Positions 40,654-51,200 of a stretch of 64,000 nucleotides of DNA are shown here, in pieces. Source of the stretch: DAOUAT01 sp964551735 (lineage in GTDB: Bacteria > Chloroflexota > Anaerolineae > CG2-30-64-16); NCBI GenBank assembly GCA_964551735.1, contig CAZKEF010000020.1, positions 1 through 64,000 on the forward strand, written 5' to 3'. The position numbers were made by a program, and so were the translations under genes. Under the pieces are notes generated by a model. The model was not told the DNA's origin, searched no databases, and was given only the letters and a program-made list of their open reading frames with translations. The stretch's first letter is position 1; each line of letters begins with the position of its first letter.

Positions 40654-43600
40654 TCAGCGCGACATGAACGGCAGCAACACCCGATATGTCTTGCCAGGCA
40701 CATTCACGGTATACGGCCCATACGCCTTATCGGGGTCATCAGAATCCACAAGCTTATAGGCGTAGGCGCTGCCCGGCACTGCGCTGGTGTCGCTGAAGCG
40801 GTATTCCAGATAGTCACCATTCAGCGTCTCCGGTTCCACTGGACTTGTAACGGTCAGTTGCTCCCAATCCGTTGTGCCGGCAGGGGAACGATAGACATGG
40901 AAGAACGGCGTGCTGAAGCCAGCCGGCACATAGGCCTGCCAGGTGAGCACAACCTCGGTGATATCCACAACTGCCTGGAAGTCCATCACCTGCACACTGG
41001 TCGGCGGCCGATAGCCGAAGTCGGCATCCAGGTTTTCCGGAGCAACCGGCGTCAAAGTGACGGTATAGCCAGTTGGGCCTGGGGTCGTCAACAAGTAAGG
41101 CCCTGAACTTGTCGGCGCGGTCACAGTGTAAGTGCCCGGCAACAAGCCCTCAAAGGTGTAGTAGCCGGTGATAGTCGTGGTCGTCGTCAGGTTCACGGGA
41201 TTTCCGTAAGTATCCGTCCCTGTGAGCGTGATCACGACACCGGACAGCGGCGGTTCGCCCGGATCGGGCACGCCGTTGTTATCATCGTCCACCCAAACGG
41301 TGTCACCGATGCGCCCGATCACCAGATCCGTCTGCCACGTATCCCGATCGCTCACCTGCCGGGCCAGGCCGTCCTGGCCCTGGGCCGTAGCCACGTTCAC
41401 CAGAGGATCGGGATCATCGGCTTGCACGACGTAGGAACAGGTGAAGAACCAGGTCTCGGTCAGGTCGAGCTGGCCGTCAGTGTCGGCATCCCCACTGACG
41501 TAGGTTGCCGGCCCGCATATATCATCGTTCACAGTCACGTTCAGCAGCGGCGTATCCCCAGCATTCGTCACGGTGTAGGTGTAAACCGCGGTATCGCCGA
41601 CGAAAGCGATGACCGGACCGGACTTCACCACCGCAATCGCCGGGTTGAGCACGTCCACGAAGGCCGTGTCATCATCCTGGACAGTCGGGATGCCCGGCAA
41701 CGGTTGACCTTCCCCATCTGTCGGCCGGCCGAGGACCGTCACCGTGTTGAGCGTGTCCTGGGTGAGGGTCGTCGTACAGGTATAGCGCCAGGACTCCCCG
41801 GGATCGAGCAGCCCATCCGTGTCCGTGTCGCCCACATTGAACCCGCCGCTGGTCACGGCTACCACCGGGCTGCACTTGTCGTCGCTGACGGTTACGCCGG
41901 CCAGCGGGACATCGCCCGGATTCGTGACGACGTAAGTGTAGGTCACGCTGTCACCGCTGTGGATGACAGCCGGGTCGGCGGTCTTCTCTACGTTGATCCG
42001 CGGGTTCACCACATCCACAAACGCAGTATCGTGATCGGTCACCGGCGCGATGCCCGGCAGCGGGAAGCCGTTGGGATCGGCCGGTTGGCCGATAGCAGTG
42101 ACGGTATTGGTGGTATCGGTCACGATGGTGATCGTGCAGGTGTAGATCCAAACTTCACCTTGCTCCAGCAGGCCGTTGCCGTTGGTGTCACCGCTTTGAT
42201 AGAGGACCGGCAGGCACTTGTCATCGGTCAAGTTCACGCCAGCCAACGGCACGTCGCCCGGATTGGTGACGGCATAGGTGTACACCACAACCCCACCGGG
42301 CAGCACGACCGTCGGATTGGCCGTTTTCTCAACATTGATCGCGGGCCGCACGACGTCCACGAAGGCTGTGTCCGTATCGCGCACCGGGTTGCCCAACGAG
42401 TCATCGCCGGTCGCGGTGACGATGTTGAGAGTATCGTCGCTCAGGGTGGTCGTGCAGGTGTAGGTCCAGGTTTCGCCCGGGTCGAGCTTGGTGTTGCCGT
42501 TGCCATCACCGCCCTGGTAGACCACCGGGCTGCACTTGTCGTCGGACACCGCCACGTTGCTCAGCGGATCGTCGCCGGGATTGGTCACCACGTAGCTGTA
42601 AACCACAAGCCCACCCGGCAGGATCACCACCGGCGCAGCCGTCTTCGCCACGTCAATCGCCGGGTTGATCACGTCCACCGTTGCACTGGCCTCGTCCGGC
42701 GCCACCGGGTTGCCCAGCGCATCCGTCCCCGTCACCGTCGCAATGTTCACCGTGTCCACCACCACCCGGGCCTTGCACGTGTAGCTCCAGACCTCAGTCG
42801 GCTCCAACAAACCGTTGCCGTTGGCGTCCCCCCCCTGGTAAACAAGCGGACTGCATCTATCGTCCGTCACTTGCACGTTGTACGCCGGATCCGTGCCGGT
42901 GTTGGTCACCGTGTAAGTGTATACAACCTCCGTGTCCGAATAGACAACCGCCGCATCAACCACCTTGTCCACCTGCAGCCCCGGCTTGAGCACGTCCACG
43001 AACGCTTTGTCATCATCCGTCACAGGCTCGCCCAGCGGATCGGTCGCCGTCACCGTCGCCACGTTGACTGTGTCCTCGTCCAGCGTCGCGCTGCACTGGA
43101 ACACCCACGTCTCACCCGGATCCAACAGACCGTTCGCATTCACGTCGCCCACATTCGCGCCCGCCGGCGGCACCGGCGTCACCGGCGCACACGTGTCATC
43201 ACTCACCACCACGGCCGCCAACGGCGCATCGCCCGTGTTCGACACCGCATAGGTGTACGTCACCAGCGTGCCCGGCAGCACTTGCGCCGCACTGGGCGTC
43301 TTCACGATCCGGATCCCCGGCCGGATCACATCCACCACCGCCATGTCCGCGTCCCGCACCGGCCCGATCCCCGGCAGCGGCTGCCCCTGCGGGTCGCTCG
43401 GCTGGCCCACCACCGTCGCCGTGTTCAGCGTGTCCTGGCTCACCGTCGCCGTACAGGTGTACTGCCACGCCTCGCCCGGCTCCAGCAGCCCGTTGCCGTT
43501 CGTGTCACCCACATTGAACCCGCCGCTCGTCACGGCTACCACCGGGCTGCACTTGTCGTCGCTCACTGTGACACCCGCCAGCGGCACATCGCCCGGATTC

Positions 43601-46600
43601 GTCACCACGTAGCTGTACGTCACGCTGCCACCGGCATACACCAGCGCCGGATCCGCCGTCTTCTCGATGTGGATGGCCGGCGCCACCACGTCCACCGTCG
43701 CCGTGTCTTCAGCTTGCACCAGCCCAATCCCCGGCAACGGCTGCCCCTGCGGGTCGCTCGGCTGGCCGGTCGCAGTCGCCGTGTTCGTCGTGTCCTCCGT
43801 CACCGGCGCCACGCAGACGTAGGTCCAGGCCTCGCTTGTGCCTAACAGACCATCGCCATTGGCGTCACCGCCTTGATAGAGAACAGGCGCGCACTTGTCG
43901 TCGGTTACGCTAACGTTCGCCAGCGGCACATCACCCGGGTTCGTCACCACATACGTATAGAGCACGAGCCCACCGGGGAGGATAACCACGGGATTCGCAT
44001 TCTTCTCGATCGCGATCGCCGGATTGACGACGTCAACGGCAGCAAATGAGAAGTCATTTACAGGTCCGCCCAGCGAATCATACCCGGTCGCGGTGACGAT
44101 GTTGACAGTATCGTCGCTCAGGGTGGTCGTGCAGGTGTAGGTCCAGGTTTCGCCCGGGTCGAGCTTGGTGTTGCCGTTGCCATCACCGCCCTGGTAGACC
44201 ACCGGGCTGCACTTGTCGTCGGACACCGCCACGTTGCTCAGCGGATCGTCGCCGGGATTGGTCACCACGTAGCTGTAAACCACAAGCCCACCCGGCAGGA
44301 TCACCACCGGCGCAGCCGTCTTCGCCACGTCAATCGCCGGGTTGATCACGTCCACCGTTGCACTGGCCTCGTCCGGCGCCACCGGGTTGCCCAGCGCATC
44401 CGTCCCCGTCACCGTCGCAATGTTCACCGTGTCCACCACCACCCGGGCCTTGCACGTGTAGCTCCAGACCTCAGTCGGCTCCAACAAACCGTTGCCGTTG
44501 GCGTCCCCCCCCTGGTAAACAAGCGGACTGCATCTATCGTCCGTCACTTGCACGTTGTACGCCGGATCCGTGCCGGTGTTGGTCACCGTGTAAGTGTATA
44601 CAACCTCCGTGTCCGAATAGACAACCGCCGCATCAACCACCTTGTCCACCTGCAGCCCCGGCTTGAGCACGTCCACGAACGCTTTGTCATCATCCGTCAC
44701 AGGCTCGCCCAGCGGATCGGTCGCCGTCACCGTCGCCACGTTGACTGTGTCCTCGTCCAGCGTCGCGCTGCACTGGAACACCCACGTCTCACCCGGATCC
44801 AACAGACCGTTCGCATTCACGTCGCCCACATTCGCGCCCGCCGGCGGCACCGGCGTCACCGGCGCACACGTGTCATCACTCACCACCACGGCCGCCAACG
44901 GCGCATCGCCCGTGTTCGACACCGCATAGGTGTACGTCACCAGCGTGCCCGGCAGCACTTGCGCCGCACTGGGCGTCTTCACGATCCGGATCCCCGGCCG
45001 GATCACATCCACCACCGCCATGTCCGCGTCCCGCACCGGCCCGATCCCCGGCAGCGGCTGCCCCTGCGGGTCGCTCGGCTGGCCCACCACCGTCGCCGTG
45101 TTCAGCGTGTCCTGGCTCACCGTCGCCGTACAGGTGTACTGCCACGCCTCGCCCGGCTCCAGCAGCCCGTTGCCGTTCGTGTCACCCACATTGAACCCGC
45201 CGCTCGTCACGGCTACCACCGGGCTGCACTTGTCGTCGCTCACTGTGACACCCGCCAGCGGCACATCGCCCGGATTCGTCACCACGTAGCTGTACGTCAC
45301 GCTGCCACCGGCATACACCAGCGCCGGATCCGCCGTCTTCTCGATGTGGATGGCCGGCGCCACCACGTCCACCGTCGCCGTGTCTTCAGCTTGCACCAGC
45401 CCAATCCCCGGCAACGGCTGCCCCTGCGGGTCGCTCGGCTGGCCGGTCGCAGTCGCCGTGTTCGTCGTGTCCTCCGTCACCGGCGCTACGCAGACGTAGA
45501 GCCAGGCCTCGCCCGGATCCAGCAGGCCGTTGTTGTTCACGTCACCCGCCGGGTCGGGACCTGTGACAGGTGCGCACTTGTCATCGCCCACCGTGACGCC
45601 CGCCAGCGGCACATCGCCGGGGTTGGTCACCAGGTACGAGTACTGCACCTGCTGCCCGGCCAGCGCGATCGTCGGGTTTGCGGCCTTCTCCACATTGATG
45701 CGCGGATCCACCACATTCACTTCTGCGTCATCCTGAACCGGGCCCACCGGCGCGCCGCCCTCGTCGGTCGCGCTGGCCAACGCGGTGTTCGTGGTGGGCG
45801 TACAGTCCGGCAGGGTGGGCGGGAAGGTCGGAATCGGGTTGTAACGCGCGTGGAAGGTGAACGTGATCACCTTGCTGGCGCCCGGATTCAGCGGGCCGAT
45901 GTCATCCCACCATAACGTGCAGGCGCCGCCGCCAAGACACGCCCCGCCGCTTGCTGGTGGAAGAGAAACCGTTTGCAACGCCAGGCACGCATCGTTCCAG
46001 GTGTCGGTGAAGGGCGCCGTCGCCAGGATCGTTTCGCCTGTGTTGGTCACGGTCACCTCGAAGACGACCGTGTTGCTGACTGTGGTAATCCCGGTGATGG
46101 GGGACACCAGATCCTTCTGGATGGCCATGCCCGGCTTGAGCACGGTCACCACCGCATCATCATCATCATCCACCGGCCCGATGCCCGGCAGCGGCTGACC
46201 ATTCGCATCGCTCGGCTGGCCGGCCGCCGTGCCCACATTGATCGTGTCTGCCGTGATGGCAGCGGTCTTGCTGCAGGTCTGCGCTGCGTTCGGGGCCAGC
46301 AAGGGGATGGTGCAAATGGCGCCCAGCTTGTCATCGGTCACCGAAATGTTGCTCAGATGGGTGTCACCGGTGTTGGTCACCGCGTAGCAGTACGTGACCG
46401 TGGTCCCGGACAACACCGAAACCGACTGGCTGCCCGGACACTGCCCGTCCAGGCTCACCGTCTTGACGATCTGGATGTCCGGGTCAACGATCAGGGTCGT
46501 CTCCGTGTCGCGGTTGTTATCCGGGTCCGGATCGGACGAGTCGGTGGTGACCTCGGCCCGGTTCAGCAACGAGGCGCCGGCCGGGGCGGTCACGGTGGTC

Positions 46601-48207
46601 GTCACGACGATGGTTTGGTTGGCCCCTGCAGCCAGCGTGCCCAGGTTCCAGGTCAACGGGTTCGGGCCGCTGGTCTGCGCAGGGGCAGCAGCGACGAAGG
46701 TGAGGCCCGCGGGCAGCGTGTCGCTCACAATTACGTTCAGCGCAGCCGAAGGGCCGGCGTTGTGCACCGTCAGTGTGTAGGTCAGCACCCCGCCTGCAAC
46801 CACCGGATCTTGCCCATCCGTCTTGACGATCGACACGTCCGCCCCAGTGTAGCCGAAGTCGGCATCCAGGTAGGCGTCGCCGTAATTCACCGTCACCGGC
46901 ATGGGATCAACGCCGGTGGTGAGGGTCAGGCCGGCCGGCACGGTGCTCTCATCCACGTCCACCCAGTAATCGCCGGCATGGAGCATATCGAACAGGTAGC
47001 CGCCGTCCCCACTGGTCACCTGCGTATCTACCAGGACGTCATCGCCGCCCGGCTCGAAGACGCCATCGCCGTCGTCCAGATAGAGCCGAACCGTCACGCC
47101 GTTCAAGCCCGCGCCCGGGCCGTCATCCTGCAGGCCGTTGCCATTCGCATCGAGCCAGACGTAGTCGCCGATGCTGGCCGGCGCAGCGCACGAATAAAGC
47201 ACGGTGTCCTGCACGTCGGGGGCGGGGCTGCCGAAGACATCGAGCGCGCCGACCGACTGTGCCACATTCTGGCTGTTCTGGACGGGGCCCGCAAGCGGAC
47301 CGGTCACTTCGAAGTTCAGCGTCACGGTGAACGCGTCCCCCGGCGCCAGATCGGTGTTGAAGCTTGCGGTCAGATCATCCCACTCGATGAGGCCGGCCAG
47401 GGCGTCGCTCTCGGGTGGGCTGGCCTTGGGCAGGAACGTCAGGCACGAGTCGTCAAACAGGTCGACCAGCGGAATATAGCCCAGCATCGTCGGCCCGGTG
47501 TTGGTGAGCGAGATGGTGAAGGAGATGGGCTCGCCGGTCAACAGCACCGTGGTCCCCCGCGGCGCGCCGAACGACTTATCCAGATCCAGCAGCGGGCGTT
47601 CAGCACAGGTGAAGTTAACCGTGGCGGACGAGGTCGCGACCGGATTGCCGCTGGCATCCAGCGCGCCGGCAACCGTTGCAGTATTGAAACCGCTGTGCGA
47701 GCCGCCTGGGATGGTTTGAGGCACCTCGAAAGTCACCCGCGTGACGAAGGATTGACCAGGCGCAAGATCGAGGTTGTTGCTGGCCGTCAGATCGTCCCAT
47801 AAGATCTGGCCGAGCGAGTTATCGTAACTGGTTTCCGGCGGGGCAGCCTTCGGCTTGAACTGCAAACAGACGGTGTCAAACATGTCTTCTTGCGGGATGA
47901 AGGCCACCGTAGCGTCGCCGGTGTTCTCGACTTCGATCTCGAACACCACCTCCTCGCCGCCATAGACCGTTGTCCGGCCGGCCGGGCTGACCATCGTCTT
48001 GGTCACAGACAAGCTCGAGGCAGCAGGCCGCGCGGCCGCTGCCGGTTGGAGGCTATCTTCTGAAGGGCGCATGGCCAGTGCAGCACCCTGGCCCAGCAGC
48101 AGGCTGAACGCCAGCGCCAAGGCCAGGACCATGAAGGCGATACGCTGGGCCCGACGCGGCCGATAGGTTGGCAATGGTCGTGACAGGGATGCGTCAGGGT
48201 TTTTCAT
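40654..48207 (-). CDS. Giant secreted DUF11/SdrD-B repeat protein (2517 aa)
   Basis: A probable cell-surface or exported adhesin-like protein. Signal peptide 1-45 (basic start, IAFMVLALALAFSLLL, cleavage near GQGAALA). Then two or three DUF11-like domains, an SdrD-B domain (about 345-455, IGDYVWLDANGNGLQDD), and about 18 Ig-like repeats of some 93 residues. Each repeat carries SDDKC and WxYTC cysteines plus a DANGNGLLEPGE Ca-binding-like loop. The C-terminal SdrD-B and FN3-like module ends in YRVLLPFMSR. Residues about 909-1374 and 1468-1933 are nearly identical at DNA level (offset 1677 bp), a recent duplication. CAGGAGG precedes the ATG. Function unknown; a structural surface role is the best guess. 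Confidence 0.85.
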   Translation of the reverse strand: MKNPDASLSRPLPTYRPRRAQRIAFMVLALALAFSLLLGQGAALAMRPSEDSLQPAAAARPAASSLSVTKTMVSPAGRTTVYGGEEVVFEIEVENTGDATVAFIPQEDMFDTVCLQFKPKAAPPETSYDNSLGQILWDDLTASNNLDLAPGQSFVTRVTFEVPQTIPGGSHSGFNTATVAGALDASGNPVATSSATVNFTCAERPLLDLDKSFGAPRGTTVLLTGEPISFTISLTNTGPTMLGYIPLVDLFDDSCLTFLPKASPPESDALAGLIEWDDLTASFNTDLAPGDAFTVTLNFEVTGPLAGPVQNSQNVAQSVGALDVFGSPAPDVQDTVLYSCAAPASIGDYVWLDANGNGLQDDGPGAGLNGVTVRLYLDDGDGVFEPGGDDVLVDTQVTSGDGGYLFDMLHAGDYWVDVDESTVPAGLTLTTGVDPMPVTVNYGDAYLDADFGYTGADVSIVKTDGQDPVVAGGVLTYTLTVHNAGPSAALNVIVSDTLPAGLTFVAAAPAQTSGPNPLTWNLGTLAAGANQTIVVTTTVTAPAGASLLNRAEVTTDSSDPDPDNNRDTETTLIVDPDIQIVKTVSLDGQCPGSQSVSVLSGTTVTYCYAVTNTGDTHLSNISVTDDKLGAICTIPLLAPNAAQTCSKTAAITADTINVGTAAGQPSDANGQPLPGIGPVDDDDDAVVTVLKPGMAIQKDLVSPITGITTVSNTVVFEVTVTNTGETILATAPFTDTWNDACLALQTVSLPPASGGACLGGGACTLWWDDIGPLNPGASKVITFTFHARYNPIPTFPPTLPDCTPTTNTALASATDEGGAPVGPVQDDAEVNVVDPRINVEKAANPTIALAGQQVQYSYLVTNPGDVPLAGVTVGDDKCAPVTGPDPAGDVNNNGLLDPGEAWLYVCVAPVTEDTTNTATATGQPSDPQGQPLPGIGLVQAEDTATVDVVAPAIHIEKTADPALVYAGGSVTYSYVVTNPGDVPLAGVTVSDDKCSPVVAVTSGGFNVGDTNGNGLLEPGEAWQYTCTATVSQDTLNTATVVGQPSDPQGQPLPGIGPVRDADMAVVDVIRPGIRIVKTPSAAQVLPGTLVTYTYAVSNTGDAPLAAVVVSDDTCAPVTPVPPAGANVGDVNANGLLDPGETWVFQCSATLDEDTVNVATVTATDPLGEPVTDDDKAFVDVLKPGLQVDKVVDAAVVYSDTEVVYTYTVTNTGTDPAYNVQVTDDRCSPLVYQGGDANGNGLLEPTEVWSYTCKARVVVDTVNIATVTGTDALGNPVAPDEASATVDVINPAIDVAKTAAPVVILPGGLVVYSYVVTNPGDDPLSNVAVSDDKCSPVVYQGGDGNGNTKLDPGETWTYTCTTTLSDDTVNIVTATGYDSLGGPVNDFSFAAVDVVNPAIAIEKNANPVVILPGGLVLYTYVVTNPGDVPLANVSVTDDKCAPVLYQGGDANGDGLLGTSEAWTYVCVAPVTEDTTNTATATGQPSDPQGQPLPGIGLVQAEDTATVDVVAPAIHIEKTADPALVYAGGSVTYSYVVTNPGDVPLAGVTVSDDKCSPVVAVTSGGFNVGDTNGNGLLEPGEAWQYTCTATVSQDTLNTATVVGQPSDPQGQPLPGIGPVRDADMAVVDVIRPGIRIVKTPSAAQVLPGTLVTYTYAVSNTGDAPLAAVVVSDDTCAPVTPVPPAGANVGDVNANGLLDPGETWVFQCSATLDEDTVNVATVTATDPLGEPVTDDDKAFVDVLKPGLQVDKVVDAAVVYSDTEVVYTYTVTNTGTDPAYNVQVTDDRCSPLVYQGGDANGNGLLEPTEVWSYTCKARVVVDTVNIATVTGTDALGNPVAPDEASATVDVINPAIDVAKTAAPVVILPGGLVVYSYVVTNPGDDPLSNVAVSDDKCSPVVYQGGDGNGNTKLDPGETWTYTCTTTLSDDTLNIVTATGDDSLGNPVRDTDTAFVDVVRPAINVEKTANPTVVLPGGVVVYTYAVTNPGDVPLAGVNLTDDKCLPVLYQSGDTNGNGLLEQGEVWIYTCTITIVTDTTNTVTAIGQPADPNGFPLPGIAPVTDHDTAFVDVVNPRINVEKTADPAVIHSGDSVTYTYVVTNPGDVPLAGVTVSDDKCSPVVAVTSGGFNVGDTDTDGLLDPGESWRYTCTTTLTQDTLNTVTVLGRPTDGEGQPLPGIPTVQDDDTAFVDVLNPAIAVVKSGPVIAFVGDTAVYTYTVTNAGDTPLLNVTVNDDICGPATYVSGDADTDGQLDLTETWFFTCSYVVQADDPDPLVNVATAQGQDGLARQVSDRDTWQTDLVIGRIGDTVWVDDDNNGVPDPGEPPLSGVVITLTGTDTYGNPVNLTTTTTITGYYTFEGLLPGTYTVTAPTSSGPYLLTTPGPTGYTVTLTPVAPENLDADFGYRPPTSVQVMDFQAVVDITEVVLTWQAYVPAGFSTPFFHVYRSPAGTTDWEQLTVTSPVEPETLNGDYLEYRFSDTSAVPGSAYAYKLVDSDDPDKAYGPYTVNVPGKTYRVLLPFMSR
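42409..45483. repeat. Segmental tandem duplication, 1677-bp period
   Basis: Copies at about 42409-43806 and 44086-45483 match almost base for base over about 1.4 kb, with only scattered single differences seen (for example at 42429 and 43810). The 1677-bp offset equals six protein repeats (559 residues), so the reading frame and repeat phase are kept. The divergent 280-bp unit between them is the sixth repeat. Confidence 0.9.
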
Positions 48208-48233
48208 AGCGGTCCTCCTGGATCGGTCAAGTA

Positions 48234-48261
48234 GTAGGGGCGCACGGTCGTGCGCCCCTAC
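48234..48261. repeat. Perfect palindrome GTAGGGGCGCACG between the two giant genes
   Basis: GTAGGGGCGCACG (48234-48246), 2 bases, and its exact inverse (48249-48261), in the 62-base gap between the 4907-residue gene (ending at 48270) and the 2517-residue gene (starting at 48207). It could attenuate read-through between them. Same family as 9078-9173. Confidence 0.8.
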
Positions 48262-48269
48262 AGCTCATC

Positions 48270-51200
48270 TCAGCGGAGCAGCAGCGGCAGGAACACCCGC
48301 TTGGTCTTATCCGAAACCACCACGGTGTATGGCCCATAGGTCTCCTCTGGATCCTCAGGGTTGACCAGCTTATACAGATAGGTGGTTCCAGGCTGCACGC
48401 TTATGTCGGTGAATGTGTAATCCAGGATGTCGTCGCCCAGAGTGACCGGGCTGACCGGCTCATCCGCTGTCAGTTTCGTCCAGGTCGTTTCGCCCTGCTG
48501 CGCGCGATAGACGTCGAAGGATGGGGCCAGCGCGCCCTGGGGCACGAAGACCTCCCACCACAGCGTGACGCCTTCATCAGCCACGGCGCTGCCGAAGTTG
48601 AACACCGTCACGCTAGTCGGCGGCTTGTAGCCGAAGTCGGCGTCCAGGTTCTGCGGCGCCGCCGTCGTCAGCGTGATGTTGTAGCCGCTGGGGCCTGGCG
48701 ATGTCAACTGGAAGCCATTGAAGGTCAAGGGTGTCGTCACGGTATAGCTGCCGGGCTTGGCCAGCGGCACCAGGTACTTGCCGTTGATGTCGGTGTAGGC
48801 CGTGATATTGACCGGGTTGTTGTCAATGTCGGTGCCGGTGATGGTCACGGGCACATTGTACAGCCCCTGCTCACCCGGATCGGGCGTGCCGCTGTTGTCC
48901 ACATCCACCCAGACGGTGTCACCGATACGGAACTGCACCAGGTCGGTCGTCCAATCATCAGTGTTGCTCACCGGCCGACCCAGGGGATCGACCCCGCGCG
49001 CCGTGGCGATGTTGATCAGCGGATCGGGATCGTTTGCCTGGACCACATAGGAGCAGGTGAAGAGCCACGTCTCATTCAGATCCAGGTAGGTGTCGCCATT
49101 GGTGTCACCGGAGACGTAGGTGGCGTTGCCACAAACATCATCGGTCACCGTCACCGTCCCCAGCCGGACATTGCCGGTGTTGGTCACAGTGTAGGTGTAC
49201 ACCGCGGTGGCGCCGGCGTAGCTGACGGCCGGGCCAGCCTTGACGATCGCGATGCCGGGCGTCTGCGTCACCGTCACTGGGGTCGGGACGCTATCGTCAC
49301 CCGGGTTCGGGTTATCGGCCGGCGTCGTGCCGCCCGTGTCCGGATCGGTGTCGCTGCCATCAGTTGAGACATCAGTCACGAGGACATCCGCCGGGCTGCG
49401 GCCGCTGCCGGTCGCCAGGTTGTTGTATGTCGCCGGACTCGTGGCAGGCCTGACCAGGACGCTGAAGGTGATCGCGCCCTCAGCCAACGCGGCCAGCGAA
49501 TCGGTGCCGGCGAGCAGATTCTTGTTCGACGTGCCGTTGAAGCCGGTGTTCGCGGTCAGGCCGGTGGCCGAGAGGCTGCCCGGGACCACGCTGAAGCTGG
49601 TTGCCCCTGCGAAGGTCAGAGCCAGGTCATCGGTCACCTGCACGTTCTTCAGCACCACGTCGCCGACGTTCTGCACCACGATGGTGTACTGCACCGTGAA
49701 GGTGCCATCGCCGTTGTTGGTGCTGGAGACGAGCCGCTTCGCCACACCGATCACCGGGTTCTCGGTGAAGCTCACCGGGGTCGGGTCGTTCTCGCCCGCT
49801 TCGTTGGCGTTATTGTCGTTGTCCGGGTCGGGGTTCGTGCCGTTATCCGATGGATCAGTCACCGTGACCCCCGACGCCGTGCCGCTGGCATTGGCCTGGT
49901 TGTTGTATGGCCCCAAGTTGCTGCCCGGCGTCACCCGCACCACCAGCGTGATGGTGGCCGAGGCGCCGACGTTCAGGGTCTGGCTGGCGGCCAGCAGGGC
50001 CACGTCTGTGTCCCCGTTGTAGCCCCCGTTCACGGTCAGGCCGGTCGCGCTCTTGCTCTGCACGACGAACTTGCCGGGGCCAAACGTGGTGTTCAGGTTG
50101 TCGGTGAGCTGGACGTTGGTCAGCGCCACATCGCCCAGGTTCTCCACCACCAGCGAGTAGGTCACGTCATAGGTGCCGTCGCCGTTGTTGATCGGAGCGC
50201 CCACCACGACCTTCGCCGCGCCGATGGCCGGCCGCTCGAAGAGCACCGGGGTCGGGTCATTTTCGTCCGGATCGAGAGGATCGCCGTTGCCGTTGGGGTC
50301 GGGATCCACGCCGTTGTCCGAGATGTCATAGGTGAAGGCGCCGATGGGGCTCACGCCGTCGGCCCGGGCCGAGTTGTTATAGGGGCCGGCCGACGTGCCC
50401 GGTGTGACCGTCACCACCACGGTGAGCGTCTTGATCGCACCCACGGCCAGGGTGTTGCCCGCGGCCAACATCTGCGTCACGGCGCCGCCGTTGTAGCTGC
50501 CGTTGACCGTGAAGTGGCCGGCCGGGCTGGTCAGGCTGTTCACCACGAAGGTCGCGGGCGGCGCGAAGGTCACCGCCAGGTTGTCGGTCACCTGCACGTT
50601 GCTCAGGTTCACGTCACCCAGGTTTTCCACGGTCAACAGGTAGGTCACGGTATGCGTGCCGTTCCCGTTGTTCACCACCGAACTGACCGTCTTGGCGATG
50701 CCGATGACCGGCCGCTCGGGGAACTGCACCGGCGTCTCGGCCGTGTTGTTGGTCGGGTTGCCGTCGCCGTCCGGGTCAGGGTTGAGACCGTTCTGCGAGA
50801 CGTCCTGCACTTGCGTCCCGGCCGGGCTGACCGCGGTCGCGGTGGCCAGGTTGTTGTACGGGCCGGGGTTCGTGCCGGGCGTGACCACCACCGTCAGGAT
50901 GATGGTCCCCTGGGCGCCCACGGCCAGCGTGTCCGTGCCGGCCAGCAAGTTGATGTTCGGCAGCGAGCCGGTGTAGCCGGCGTTGACCGAGAAGGCCGGG
51001 CTGGTCACGCTGGCGACGCTGAAGTTGCTGGCGCCGCTGAAGGTCGCGCTCAGATCGTCGGTGACCTGCAGGTTGCGCAGCTCGACGTCGCCGTAGTTCA
51101 CCACCGTCAGGGTGTAGGCCACGGTGAAGGTGCCGTCGCCATTGTTGTGGCTGGATTTCAGCGCCTTGGCAAGGCCGATCTGCGGCGCCTCGGTGAAGCG

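Noticed and set aside
42409..45483. Insertion sequence as the cause of the duplicated block
   Set aside because: The block encodes only the protein's own repeats, keeps frame and phase, and has no transposase or terminal inverted repeats.
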